Assembly (NCBI RefSeq): GCF_047300855.1
Contig: NZ_CP170197.1
Coordinates: forward strand, 1,984,001 to 2,048,000
Source of the DNA: Sulfuriferula sp047300855
GTDB lineage: Bacteria; Pseudomonadota; Gammaproteobacteria; Burkholderiales; Sulfuriferulaceae
Reading direction: 5' to 3'
Length of the DNA stretch: 64,000 bases
The notes below the pieces were generated by a model. The model ran no database searches and was not told the DNA's origin. It saw only the letters and a program-made list of their open reading frames with translations. Positions 15,242 through 25,028 of the stretch are shown one piece after another. The number at the start of each line of letters is the position of its first letter. Position 1 is the first letter of the stretch. Position numbers and translations under genes: made by a program.

Positions 15242-17661
15242 TTCGCCGGTGCTTTCCTTTTTTGCCCTGGTTTTGCATCCCCTTCCCATTTCCAGTCGCG
15301 AATCTCTGGCATGTCTTCACCGTGCCTGTCGATGTAGGCCTTGTGATCGAGCAGCTTGTCACGCATAGCCTGCTTGGCATGGGCGGCGCGCGAGCCCAGG
15401 CCCGGCACCCGGTCGATGACGTCGATGACCAGATGGAAGCGGTCGAGATCGTTCAACACCACCATGTCGAAGGGGGTGGTGGTGGTGCCGTTTTCCTTGT
15501 ATCCGCGTACGTGCATCTGCTGATGATTGGTACGGCGGTAGGTCAGGCGATGAATCAGCCAGGGATAGCCGTGGAAGGCAAAAATGATGGGCTTGTCCTC
15601 GGTAAACAGGCCGTCGAAATCCCTGTCCGCAAGGCCGTGAGGATGTTCGCTTTGCGGTTGCAAGGTCATCAAATCCACTACGTTGATGACGCGGATCCTC
15701 AGTTCGGGAAAGTGCTGCCGCAGGATCTTGACCGCAGCCAGCGTCTCTAGCGTCGGCACGTCCCCGCAACAGGCCATCACCACATCGGGGTCGCCGCCTG
15801 CGTCGTTGCTGGCCCATTCCCAGATGCCGAGTCCGGCGGTGCAGTGCTTGATGGCCGCTTCCATGTCCAGCCATTGCAGTTCCGGCTGTTTGCCGGCGAC
15901 GATGACATTGACGTAATTGCGGCTGCGCAAGCAGTGGTCGGTGACCGACAGCAAGGTGTTGGCATCGGGCGGCAAATAGACGCGGATAACGTCCGCCTTC
16001 TTGTTCACCACGTGGTCGATGAAACCCGGATCCTGATGGCTGAATCCGTTGTGGTCCTGCCGCCACACGTGCGACGAGAGCAGGTAGTTCAACGAGGCGA
16101 TGGGGCGCCGCCACGGTATGTCTCTCGACACCTTGAGCCACTTGGCGTGCTGGTTGAACATCGAATCGACGATGTGGATAAACGCTTCGTAGCATGAGAA
16201 GAAACCATGCCGACCCGTCAGCAGGTAACCTTCGAGCCAACCCTCGCACTGGTGCTCGCTCAACATTTCCATCACCCGGCCATCGGCCGCGACGTGGTCG
16301 TCGATGGGAATGATGTCTGCGGTCGAGCAACGCTGCGTCACTTCGAACAGCGCGCTCCAGCGGTTCGACGCCGTTTCGTCCGGGCTGAAGATACGGAAGT
16401 TGCGCGCCTCGGCGTTGAGTTGCAGCACGTCGCGCATGAACTGGCCCTGCACGCGCGTCGATTCGTCTTCCACGGCACCGGGTTTCGGCACCTCGACCGC
16501 ATAATCGCGGAAATCCGGCATGCGCAGATCGCGCAGCAGCATGCCGCCATTGGCATGCGGGTTCGCGCCCATGCGCCGCTCGCCGGTCGGCGCCAATTCG
16601 GCCAGTTCCGGCATGAGCCTGCCATGGTCGTCGAATAATTCTTCGGGCCGGTAACTCTTCATCCATTGCTCGAGAATCTTCAGGTGCTTCGGCTTCGTTT
16701 CAAAATCGGTCACCGGCACCTGGTGCGCGCGGAATGTCCCTTCGACCGGCTTGCCGTCGACTGTTTCGGGACCGGTCCAGCCCTTGGGCGAACGCAGGAT
16801 GATCATCGGCCAGCGCGAGCGCTCGCTGAACCCGTTGGCGCGAGCGTCGTGCTGGATACGCTGGATCTCGACAACCACCGTATCGAGCGTGGCGGCCATC
16901 AGCTGATGCATTGCCTCGGGATCGTCGCCCTCGACGAAATACGGGGTGTAACCGTAGCCGCGAAAAAGCTGGTCCAATTCCTCGTGACTAATGCGCGCCA
17001 GCACCGTGGGGCCGGCAATCTTGTAGCCGTTCAAATGCAGAATGGGCAGCACCGCGCCATCGTGAACCGGATTGATGAACTTGTTCGAATGCCAGCTGGT
17101 GGCCAGCGCGCCGGTTTCCGCCTCGCCATCGCCCACCACGCAGGCCACCAGCAAGCCGGGATTGTCGAACGCGGCGCCATAGGCGTGCGACAGGGAATAA
17201 CCGAGTTCGCCGCCTTCGTTAATCGAGCCCGGAGTTTCCGGCGCGACGTGACTGGGGATGCCGCCGGGAAAAGAAAACTGGGTGAACAGTTTTTTCATTC
17301 CCGCTTCGTCCCGGGAAATGTTCGGATACAGTTCGCTGTATGTGCCCTCCAGATAGGTGTTGGCCACCAGGCCCGGCCCGCCGTGTCCGGGACCGGTGAC
17401 ATTGATGATGTTCAGGTCATATTGCCGGATGATGTGGTTGAGGTGAACGTAAATGAAATTCAGGCCCGGCGTGGTGCCCCAGTGTCCCAGCAAGCGCGGC
17501 TTGACATGGGCCAGCTTCAAGGGTTTTTTGAGCAGCGGATTGTCGTACAGATAAATCTGGCCTACCGACAGATAGTTGGCTGCGCGCCAGTAAGCGTTGA
17601 TCCTGCGCAGCAGATCAGGCGACAGCGGCTGGTCCAGTTGCTTGGGCTGTTTCGTCTTCAT
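15238..17661 (-). CDS. xfp: Xylulose-5-phosphate/fructose-6-phosphate phosphoketolase
   Basis: At 807 residues this is the normal length for bacterial phosphoketolases. It uses thiamine diphosphate to split xylulose-5-P (or fructose-6-P) with phosphate, giving acetyl phosphate plus glyceraldehyde-3-P (or erythrose-4-P). The ThDP motif GDGEAETGALATSWHSNKF is present near residue 180, and family signatures such as GHWGTTPGLNFIYVHLN and GPGHGGPG occur near the start. It overlaps ackA by four bases (ATGA), so the acetyl phosphate made here is matched with the kinase that turns it into acetate and ATP. Confidence 0.95.
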   Translation of the reverse strand: MKTKQPKQLDQPLSPDLLRRINAYWRAANYLSVGQIYLYDNPLLKKPLKLAHVKPRLLGHWGTTPGLNFIYVHLNHIIRQYDLNIINVTGPGHGGPGLVANTYLEGTYSELYPNISRDEAGMKKLFTQFSFPGGIPSHVAPETPGSINEGGELGYSLSHAYGAAFDNPGLLVACVVGDGEAETGALATSWHSNKFINPVHDGAVLPILHLNGYKIAGPTVLARISHEELDQLFRGYGYTPYFVEGDDPEAMHQLMAATLDTVVVEIQRIQHDARANGFSERSRWPMIILRSPKGWTGPETVDGKPVEGTFRAHQVPVTDFETKPKHLKILEQWMKSYRPEELFDDHGRLMPELAELAPTGERRMGANPHANGGMLLRDLRMPDFRDYAVEVPKPGAVEDESTRVQGQFMRDVLQLNAEARNFRIFSPDETASNRWSALFEVTQRCSTADIIPIDDHVAADGRVMEMLSEHQCEGWLEGYLLTGRHGFFSCYEAFIHIVDSMFNQHAKWLKVSRDIPWRRPIASLNYLLSSHVWRQDHNGFSHQDPGFIDHVVNKKADVIRVYLPPDANTLLSVTDHCLRSRNYVNVIVAGKQPELQWLDMEAAIKHCTAGLGIWEWASNDAGGDPDVVMACCGDVPTLETLAAVKILRQHFPELRIRVINVVDLMTLQPQSEHPHGLADRDFDGLFTEDKPIIFAFHGYPWLIHRLTYRRTNHQQMHVRGYKENGTTTTPFDMVVLNDLDRFHLVIDVIDRVPGLGSRAAHAKQAMRDKLLDHKAYIDRHGEDMPEIRDWKWEGDAKPGQKRKAPAK

Positions 17662-18872
17662 GAATCTATTCCTTCCTTTTCAGTTGGGAGGCCCAGCACG
17701 TGGCAGGCCGATTTTGCGATCATCACTTCCTCGTCCGTATGCATGACGCGAACAGTGACCCGGCTGGTCGCCGCTGAAATCACGTCCGCATTCGTCGCGT
17801 TGCGCTTTTCCTCGATCTCGATGCCAAGAAATTCCAGTCCGTCACAGATGCGCGCGCGGACTGCAGGCGCGTTCTCGCCGATCCCGCCCGCGAACACCAG
17901 CGTATCCAGCCCGCCCAGCACTGCGGCGTAGGCCCCGATCCATTTTTTTGCCTGGTAGCAAAACAGTTCGACCGCTTCCGCAGCGCGCACGTCGGTCGCC
18001 TCATGTTCCATCAAATCGCGCATGTCGGAACTGGTCCCGGACACGCCGAGCAGTCCGGATTCATGATTGATGAGATGGTTGAACTGTTGGGGCGTCAGAT
18101 TTTCACTCTGCATCAGGTACCAGGCCACGCCGGGATCCAGGTCGCCGGTCCGGGTGCCCATAGTCAAACCCCCGGTCGGGGTAAATCCCATGCTGGTATC
18201 GATGCTGCACCCGTCGCGCACCGCAGCCAGGCTCGCGCCGTTACCCAGGTGTGCCAGAATCACGCGGCCCTGGGCGGTTTGCTTGCCGGCAAGCTGCGCG
18301 AGTTCCTGCATCAGGTAAGCATAGGACAGTCCATGGAAGCCGTAGCGCCGTATCCCCATGGCATCGAAACGGCGCGGGATGGGCAACAGCTGCGCCACGC
18401 GCGGCAAGCTGTGGTGGAACGCCGTGTCGAAGCACGCCACTTGCGGTAGTTGCGGATAACGCCGGCGGAACGCCTCGATCAGTTCAATCTCGCGCGGAAG
18501 ATGTTCCGGATCGTACGGACTGATGCGATACAGTTCATCCAGCAATGCCTGGGAGACCCGCTCAGGCTCGGTATGTTGCATGCCGTGCACCACGCGGTGG
18601 CCCACCGCCCGGATGTGGGTAAAACCGACCTGCTGTTCGAGCCAGTCGATCAGGAAATTCGCTGCCGAACCGTGGTTGGCTGCTTCGATATTGCGACTGC
18701 CAGGCTCGGTCCGGGACGTATCGTTGAAAGTCAGATTCGTCCCGGGCAGGCCGATGCGGTCCACTTTTCCAACCAGCTTTCGCTCCAGCGCTTCGCCAAT
18801 CCGATACAAGGCGAACTTGATGCTCGACGAGCCACCGTTGATCGTCAGGATACTTGTGCTTGCGGACATCAT
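17658..18872 (-). CDS. ackA: Acetate kinase
   Basis: The 404-residue protein has the ASKHA-fold signatures of acetate kinase: INGGSSSIKF at the N-terminus, GNGASLAAVRDG and TPTGGLTMGTRTGDLDP in the middle, and FAGGIGENA near the end. It interconverts acetyl phosphate plus ADP with acetate plus ATP. ATG 18872 is preceded by GAGGA; a second ATG follows immediately. Coupling to xfp through an ATGA overlap gives a two-gene ATP-yielding unit with no phosphotransacetylase in view. Confidence 0.95.
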   Translation of the reverse strand: MMSASTSILTINGGSSSIKFALYRIGEALERKLVGKVDRIGLPGTNLTFNDTSRTEPGSRNIEAANHGSAANFLIDWLEQQVGFTHIRAVGHRVVHGMQHTEPERVSQALLDELYRISPYDPEHLPREIELIEAFRRRYPQLPQVACFDTAFHHSLPRVAQLLPIPRRFDAMGIRRYGFHGLSYAYLMQELAQLAGKQTAQGRVILAHLGNGASLAAVRDGCSIDTSMGFTPTGGLTMGTRTGDLDPGVAWYLMQSENLTPQQFNHLINHESGLLGVSGTSSDMRDLMEHEATDVRAAEAVELFCYQAKKWIGAYAAVLGGLDTLVFAGGIGENAPAVRARICDGLEFLGIEIEEKRNATNADVISAATSRVTVRVMHTDEEVMIAKSACHVLGLPTEKEGIDS

Positions 18873-19047
18873 GGATGCATTCCTCAGCGTGGTGCGATTC
18901 GAACCGGACGTGTTGGCAACGACTGCTTCAGTCGCGCTGGAGTAACAGCTTATTCACCGTGCATCCTCCACGGCCGCTTCAGCGTTTTCCGGATAAGGCG
19001 CGGGCCCTGTGTTGGCAGGGGTGATCAGGCGCCAAACGCGAAGACAG

Positions 19048-19605
19048 CTATTTCTGAATCACCGGATTCGCGGCTATGTCAGGCCAATTCTGGACCTTCT
19101 GCCACGTCTGCTGTACCGCAGGCGGCAGTTTGTCCATATGCTTCAGAAACAGCGCAAGCGTCCATATATCCTGGTCGCTCAGGGAATACCCGAACGCAGG
19201 CATCCCGGTCAGGCGTATGCCGTGCTTGATCTTCCAGAACGAATATCCTTCCGGGTCGTCTTCCACCCCATCGGTCGCCAATTGCGGAGGCGGCGGATAC
19301 TCGCCTTTCGCTATCGGGGAAAGTGCGGCAACGCCCTTCGCGGAACCATGGCAAACGGCGCAATTCTGTGCGAACAGATGAACACCATTCATGAGATTCT
19401 GATCGGTCAACGCCACCGGATTCGGGTCTTTTGGAGCCTCGCGACGCAGTGTCGCGTTTAACGATGTATGGGCCATCCAGGTTTCCAGCCAAATGGGTTT
19501 TCCATCGGCGTTGGCCGGGATAAATCCGCTACTCACCAGCAGGTAAGCGCCGATCAATGCAACGGCAAGCGTTAAGGCAACGCCTGCAACAATACCTTTC
19601 AACAT
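19048..19605 (-). CDS. Membrane-anchored or exported monoheme cytochrome c
   Basis: The 185-residue protein has an N-terminal hydrophobic segment (about 4-28) that serves as signal or anchor, one heme c motif CAVCH at about residue 86-90, and a later GMPAF supplying the likely Met ligand, typical of class I cytochromes. RBS AGGAGGT precedes ATG 19605. It lies between glgP and ackA in the carbon island without an obvious partner oxidoreductase, so its electron donor and acceptor are unknown. Confidence 0.85.
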   Translation of the reverse strand: MLKGIVAGVALTLAVALIGAYLLVSSGFIPANADGKPIWLETWMAHTSLNATLRREAPKDPNPVALTDQNLMNGVHLFAQNCAVCHGSAKGVAALSPIAKGEYPPPPQLATDGVEDDPEGYSFWKIKHGIRLTGMPAFGYSLSDQDIWTLALFLKHMDKLPPAVQQTWQKVQNWPDIAANPVIQK

Positions 19606-19785
19606 AAGACCTCCTCAAATTAGCAGCAAGTCGCCACCGATATCCAGACACAAGTTCGCGATCGAAATCGCTCTTTTCAGTCGACCTCCCCTACCACGCC
19701 GACCCACCTTGACCGTTTGCTCATCGAGCCGGTGCAGCGGATCTTCATGGAACCGGCATTCAGCCATCTTCATACTCACATCCAA

Positions 19786-22332
19786 TCACTGCTGCCACAG
19801 GACATGCGCGGCCTCCAGCGGCACCGCCACACCATCGCGATGCGCCATGAGGCGTGCCGTATAGTCCGTCGCCGGGCGCATGGCAGGCACGCCTGCGCGG
19901 TAGGCGTAGCCGTTGGTTGCACCCACCAGTTGCCGCACGCGCGCCATCTCCACGCGTTCCGCCGCGCCACCGTTAACGCCATTGGCATAAAGTTCGACCC
20001 GCACGGACTGCGGGTCGAGTTCATCAAGATATATTTGCACCTCGAATACATGCTGCTCAGCGTCGGTTTCAAGCTTCACTTCACCGAAACGCAGTGTGTT
20101 CCATTTCTGTTCCAGCGCATGCCGCCAATGCACCAACTCCACGCCGATTGCGCCCTGATCGGCAGCGCGCTCCCGGTAGGCAGACGCAGCCGGGAGGTAG
20201 TGCTGCTCGGTATATTCGCGCACCGAGCGGTTGGTGGAAAAACGCGGCGTCAATTGCGCCATGCTTTCCCGCATGCGGGCCACCCAGGCGCTGGGGATAC
20301 CTTGTTCATCACGCGTATAAAACTCGGGAATCACCTCATGTTCGAGCAGGTCATACAGGGCTTCGGCTTCGCTGGCGTCCCAGGCGGGATCGCTGTCATG
20401 TTCCTGCCCATCCCCCAACGCCCAGCCCACTTCCGGCGTATAGGCTTCCGCCCACCAGCCGTCCAGTTCAGACAGGTTGATGCCGCCATTGACCAGCACC
20501 TTCATGCCGCTGGTGCCACACGCTTCCCAGGGGCGTTGCGGCGTGTTGAGCCAGACGTCCACACCCTGCACCAACTGCTCAGTCAAATCCATATCGTAGT
20601 CGCTGAGGAAGATTGCGTGGGGGCGCACTTCGGGCCGCCGGATGAAATGCATCCATTGCTGAATCAGTGCCTGTCCTGCCTGGTCTGCGGGATGGGCCTT
20701 GCCAGCGATGATGAGCTGTACCGGGCGACGCGGATTAGTCAGCAGGCGCAGCAACCGCTCAGGGTCGTGCAGCAGCAGATTCGGCCGCTTGTAACTGGCA
20801 AAACGGCGTGCGAAACCCAGCGTCAAGGTATTGCAATCAAACAGATTCTTCGCCCCCTCGACCTCCTTGGGTAATGCACCGGCTGCAGCCAATTCCCGGG
20901 ACAATCGCGTGCGCGCGTATTCGACCAGAGACTTGCTGGAGTCGGTACGAAATTGCCAGAGTCTGGCATCGGAGACACAGTGGATGTCCCGCTCCAGGTT
21001 TTCTGTTGCACCCAGCCAGCGCTCCTTTCCACACAACTCGGTCCAAAGATCATCGGCCTCCACCGAATCCCAGGTCGGCATATGGACGCCGTTGGTCACG
21101 TGTCCAACCGGCACTTCCTCGGTCGGCCAGTGCGGAAACAGCGGCTCGAACAGATGCCGGCTCACTTTTCCATGCAAGCGGCTCACGCCATTCACCGCCC
21201 CGCTGCCGCGAATCGCCAGATAAGCCATGTTGAAAGGTTCCGACGCGTCGTTCGGGTTCTGACGTCCCAAGGCCAGCAAATCGTGGCGGGTGATACCGAG
21301 CTGCGTGTGTGCATAGCCAGCAAGGTATTGCTCGATCAGCGCCGGCGCGAAACGATCGAATCCGGCAGCCACCGCCGTGTGCGTGGTGAACAGGTTGCCC
21401 GCCCGGGTGACGGCCAGCGCAGCCTCGAAGGTGCGCCCGCTTTCCACCATAAAGCTGCGCGCGCGCTCCAGCACCGCGAAGGCCGCATGCCCTTCATTCA
21501 AGTGGCAGACCTCCGGCTTGATGCCGAGCGCTGCGAGCAGCCGCCATCCGCCGATGCCGAGCAGCATTTCCTGTTTCAGGCGCAGCTCCGAGTCGCCGCC
21601 GTAGAGTTCGCTGGTAATGCCGCGATGCGCGGGGTAATTCGCTGCGTCATTGCTGTCTAGCAGGTACAGCTTCACGCGGCCGACCTGAACCTGCCAGGCG
21701 CGCAGCCAGACCGAATAACCGGGCAAGGCGATCTCCAGCCGTAACCACTCCCCATCCGGTTTACGCAACGGCGTGATCGGCAACTGCCCGGGGTCGTTAT
21801 ACGGAAACAGGGCCTGTTGCGCGCCCTCCTTGTCGATCATCTGGCGAAAATAGCCTTGCTGGTATAGCAGTCCCACGCCGATCACCGGCACGCCCAGATC
21901 GCTGGCGGCCTTGAGCTGATCGCCGGCCACGTTGCCCAGCCCGCCCGAGTAAATGGGCAAGGCCTCGCTCAACATGAATTCCATACAGAAATAGGCGACA
22001 CAGTTGAGTGCAGATTGCGGGTAGGTCTGCTGAAACCACGCAGGCGCTTCCGCCGCTTCGCGCCTGGCTTGCACCAGATCGTCAATGTTTTTGCGAAAAG
22101 CCGGATCGGCCAAAACACGCTGGAGTTTCTCGCGTGACACCGTCTGCAATACCACCCACGGATTCCGGGTCAGATCCCAGAGCGCCGGATCAAGCTGGCG
22201 CCACACGTCATCAGCGCCATGACTCCATGCCGAACGCATGTCCAGGGCCAGTTCGCTCAGGGAGTCGAATCCCTTGATGTCCCTGGATAAAAGACGCGCT
22301 TTCGGATGGCCGATCCAGGCTTGTTCGCTCAT
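19786..22332 (-). CDS. glgP: Alpha-glucan (glycogen) phosphorylase
   Basis: The 848-residue protein belongs to glycosyltransferase family 35 of the form with an N-terminal DUF3417 segment (residues about 15-110). It releases glucose-1-phosphate from alpha-1,4-glucan. The pyridoxal-phosphate lysine is in EACGTSGMKVLVNGGINLSE, and the glucan and phosphate site residues around GFARRFASYKRPNL are present. It is separated by eight bases from pgm, whose product consumes its glucose-1-P. Confidence 0.92.
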   Translation of the reverse strand: MSEQAWIGHPKARLLSRDIKGFDSLSELALDMRSAWSHGADDVWRQLDPALWDLTRNPWVVLQTVSREKLQRVLADPAFRKNIDDLVQARREAAEAPAWFQQTYPQSALNCVAYFCMEFMLSEALPIYSGGLGNVAGDQLKAASDLGVPVIGVGLLYQQGYFRQMIDKEGAQQALFPYNDPGQLPITPLRKPDGEWLRLEIALPGYSVWLRAWQVQVGRVKLYLLDSNDAANYPAHRGITSELYGGDSELRLKQEMLLGIGGWRLLAALGIKPEVCHLNEGHAAFAVLERARSFMVESGRTFEAALAVTRAGNLFTTHTAVAAGFDRFAPALIEQYLAGYAHTQLGITRHDLLALGRQNPNDASEPFNMAYLAIRGSGAVNGVSRLHGKVSRHLFEPLFPHWPTEEVPVGHVTNGVHMPTWDSVEADDLWTELCGKERWLGATENLERDIHCVSDARLWQFRTDSSKSLVEYARTRLSRELAAAGALPKEVEGAKNLFDCNTLTLGFARRFASYKRPNLLLHDPERLLRLLTNPRRPVQLIIAGKAHPADQAGQALIQQWMHFIRRPEVRPHAIFLSDYDMDLTEQLVQGVDVWLNTPQRPWEACGTSGMKVLVNGGINLSELDGWWAEAYTPEVGWALGDGQEHDSDPAWDASEAEALYDLLEHEVIPEFYTRDEQGIPSAWVARMRESMAQLTPRFSTNRSVREYTEQHYLPAASAYRERAADQGAIGVELVHWRHALEQKWNTLRFGEVKLETDAEQHVFEVQIYLDELDPQSVRVELYANGVNGGAAERVEMARVRQLVGATNGYAYRAGVPAMRPATDYTARLMAHRDGVAVPLEAAHVLWQQ

Positions 22333-22340
22333 AAGCTTCC

Positions 22341-24020
22341 CTAAACTTGTTCCGGCGGCAATCCCGCCGACTGCGCGGGCGCTGTCAGCGCCGCATCGAC
22401 GATGGTTTGCGCTTCTGCCAGGATACGGCGCAGATGTTCCTGGCCACGAAAGCTTTCAGCATAGACCTTGTAGACATCTTCGGTGCCGGATGGGCGCGCC
22501 GCAAACCAGCCGCTTTCCGTCACGACTTTCAGGCCGCCGATAGACGCAGCATTGCCCGGCGCGTTGGTGAGGATCGTTTCGATTTTTTCACCCGCCAATT
22601 CTGTCGACACAATCTGCTGTGGCGAGAGCTGGGCCAGCCGTTGTTTTTGCTGCGGGCTTGCGGGCGCTTCAACCCGATCGTAAGCCGGCTCGCCGAACTC
22701 GCGCGTCAGTTCAAGGTAAATTTCGCCGGGATCGCGGCCCATGCGCGCGGTGATCTCCACCGCTAGCAAAGCCGGCACCATGCCGTCCTTGTCTGTGGTC
22801 CAGACGCTGCCATCCAGGCGCAGAAACGAGGCGCCGGCGCTTTCTTCGCCGCCAAAGCCGAGCGAGCCGTCGAGCAGGCCATCCACAAACCACTTGAAAC
22901 CGACCGGCACCTCATAGAGTTTCCGGCCGAGCTTGGCCGTGACGCGATCGATCATCTGGCTGCTGACGACGGTCTTGCCCACCGCCGCATCCTTGCGCCA
23001 CTTCGGCCGATGCTGGAACAGGTAGTAAATGGCAGCGGAAAGATAATGGTTGGGCGGCAGCAGGCCCGCGTTGCGCGTGACAATACCGTGGCGGTCATGA
23101 TCGGTATCGCAAGCGAGGGCGATGTCGAAGCGATCCTTGAGGCCAATCAGACTTTGCATGGCGTAGGGCGAGGACGGGTCCATGCGAATCCGGCCGTCCC
23201 AGTCGACGCTCATGAAGCGAAAGGTCGGATCAACGGCTTCGTTCACCACCGTCAGGTTCAACCCATAGCGCTCGGCGATCGGGCCCCAATAGTGCACCCC
23301 GGCGCCACCCAGCGGGTCCACGCCCAGACTGATGCCAGCGCCGCGAATCGCATCCATGTCGAGCACGTTGCCGAGATCGCTCACGTAAGCGTTGAGATAG
23401 TCGTGCCGGTGCGTGGTGGCGACGTGCAGCGCTTTCTCGAAGGGTATCCTGTTCACGCCCTGCAAGCCGTTTTCCAGAAATGCGTTGGTGTGGGCTTCGA
23501 TCCATCCCGTGACATTTTTATCTGCCGGTCCGCCGTGGGGCGGGTTGTACTTGAAGCCGCCATTATCGGGGGGATTGTGTGAAGGCGTGATGACAATACC
23601 GTCCGCCAGCCCGCTTTCGCGGCCGCGGTTGTAAGCGAGGATGGCATGCGAAATCACCGGCGTCGGCGTGTATTCATCCTTTTCCGCGAGCATGACTTCC
23701 ACACCGTTGCCCGCCAGCACTTCGAGCGCGCTGGCATACGCCGGCTCGGACAGCGCATGCGTGTCTATTCCCACAAACAGCGGGCCGTCGACCCCCTGTT
23801 GCCTGCGGTAATCACAGATAGCCTGACTGATGGCAAGCACATGCCACTCGTTGAAGCTGTTTTCGAACGCGCAACCACGGTGCCCCGAGGTGCCGAATGC
23901 GACCCGTTGGGCCGGCACCGACGGGTCTGGCACCTCGGTGTAGTAGGCCGTGATGAGTCTGGGCACGTTGATCAGCAACGCCGACGGGACGGGCTTACCC
24001 GCCAATGGACTTGTTTTCAT
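22341..24020 (-). CDS. pgm: Phosphoglucomutase (alpha-D-glucose-1,6-bisphosphate dependent)
   Basis: The 559-residue protein interconverts glucose-1-P and glucose-6-P. The phosphoserine loop ITPSHNPPDNGGFKYN lies near residue 150, the metal loop is CDTDHDRHG, the sugar-binding loop FGGEESAGA follows, and RPSGTEDVYKVY binds the phosphate near the end. Length and motifs match the E. coli Pgm type. It lies just upstream of glgP and feeds glucose-6-P to the zwf product encoded further up the same strand. Confidence 0.95.
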   Translation of the reverse strand: MKTSPLAGKPVPSALLINVPRLITAYYTEVPDPSVPAQRVAFGTSGHRGCAFENSFNEWHVLAISQAICDYRRQQGVDGPLFVGIDTHALSEPAYASALEVLAGNGVEVMLAEKDEYTPTPVISHAILAYNRGRESGLADGIVITPSHNPPDNGGFKYNPPHGGPADKNVTGWIEAHTNAFLENGLQGVNRIPFEKALHVATTHRHDYLNAYVSDLGNVLDMDAIRGAGISLGVDPLGGAGVHYWGPIAERYGLNLTVVNEAVDPTFRFMSVDWDGRIRMDPSSPYAMQSLIGLKDRFDIALACDTDHDRHGIVTRNAGLLPPNHYLSAAIYYLFQHRPKWRKDAAVGKTVVSSQMIDRVTAKLGRKLYEVPVGFKWFVDGLLDGSLGFGGEESAGASFLRLDGSVWTTDKDGMVPALLAVEITARMGRDPGEIYLELTREFGEPAYDRVEAPASPQQKQRLAQLSPQQIVSTELAGEKIETILTNAPGNAASIGGLKVVTESGWFAARPSGTEDVYKVYAESFRGQEHLRRILAEAQTIVDAALTAPAQSAGLPPEQV

Positions 24021-24068
24021 TCACGCATCGATAGCACTGTTCATTCGGTACCGGCAGAAGCAGGAAAT

Positions 24069-25028
24069 TTAACTCTCTGTTATCACGCCCAGGCTCACGG
24101 CAAACCAGCTTTGTGGATCGGTCCAGGTGTGTTCGACTTCGAAGCCTCCGCTACGCATCATGTTTTCCAAACGCCCGACTGTATATTTATAGCTGTTTTC
24201 CGTATGAATGCGTTCGCCCCGGCAAAATGTCAGCGTCTGGTCCAGCGCATCGATTCTGACCTGTTGCGCCTGAGTACTTTCCAGGTGCATTTCGACACGG
24301 GCCACGGACTCGTTCCATAAAGCGACATGCTGAAATGCGTCGGTATCAAAGTTGCCGCCCAACTCACGATTAATGCGGGACAGCAGATTCTTGTTGAATG
24401 CTGCGGTGATACCCGCCTGATCATCGTAAGCAGCAACGAGGACATCGCGATCCTTCACCAGATCCACCCCAAGCAATAAGTGGTCGCCGGGAGACAAATG
24501 GTGGGCAACGCTTTTAAGCAACCCAATGGCGTCGCTCTGTTCCAGATTGCCGATACTCGAACCAATATACAGAACGAGACGGGGCGACGCGTGGGCGCCG
24601 AGAAACGACAAATCTTCGAAATCGCCGACATGCGGGTAGACGTTTACCGTCTCGAAATCCGCATTCAATTCGTTTTTTGCCAGTTGCAAAGCGGCATGCG
24701 ATACATCCAAGGGGAAATAGTCCACGCTGGGCTGGAGACGTACCAACGAATTCAGCAGAATGCGCGTCTTGGTCGCCGTGCCCGCGCCGAGCTCACTCAC
24801 GGAAACGTCCCTCCCGATCCGGGAACAGATTTCATCCGCGTTGGCCGTCAATATCGCCGCTTCGGTGCGGGTCGGATAATACTCCGGCAGGCAGGTAATC
24901 TGTTCGAATAGCGCGGAGCCTTCCTCGTCATAAAACAGCTTGGGCGGCAGCGCCCTGTGAGGACGTGAGAGCCCTTCCAGCACCTCGGCTGCGATCCCGG
25001 ACAGGCAGCGTTGCTCAAGTGTTGTCAT
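24069..25028 (-). CDS. egtD: L-histidine N-alpha-trimethyltransferase (ergothioneine synthesis)
   Basis: The 319-residue length is standard for EgtD. It transfers three methyl groups from S-adenosylmethionine to histidine, giving hercynine. The SAM motif is VSELGAGTATKTRILL (about 78-93), and the DUF2260-type core continues through LYIGSSIGNLE. Its start lies 14 bases inside the end of egtB, so the two are translationally coupled. Confidence 0.93.
   Translation of the reverse strand: MTTLEQRCLSGIAAEVLEGLSRPHRALPPKLFYDEEGSALFEQITCLPEYYPTRTEAAILTANADEICSRIGRDVSVSELGAGTATKTRILLNSLVRLQPSVDYFPLDVSHAALQLAKNELNADFETVNVYPHVGDFEDLSFLGAHASPRLVLYIGSSIGNLEQSDAIGLLKSVAHHLSPGDHLLLGVDLVKDRDVLVAAYDDQAGITAAFNKNLLSRINRELGGNFDTDAFQHVALWNESVARVEMHLESTQAQQVRIDALDQTLTFCRGERIHTENSYKYTVGRLENMMRSGGFEVEHTWTDPQSWFAVSLGVITES

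Noticed and set aside
15359..16666. Second minus-strand frame (435 codons) inside xfp
   Set aside because: It is the +1 shadow of xfp with Arg-rich composition and no motif.
16666..17931. A 421-codon plus-strand frame across the xfp/ackA junction
   Set aside because: It is antisense to two well-supported genes and reads as low-complexity Arg/His/Gln-rich sequence.
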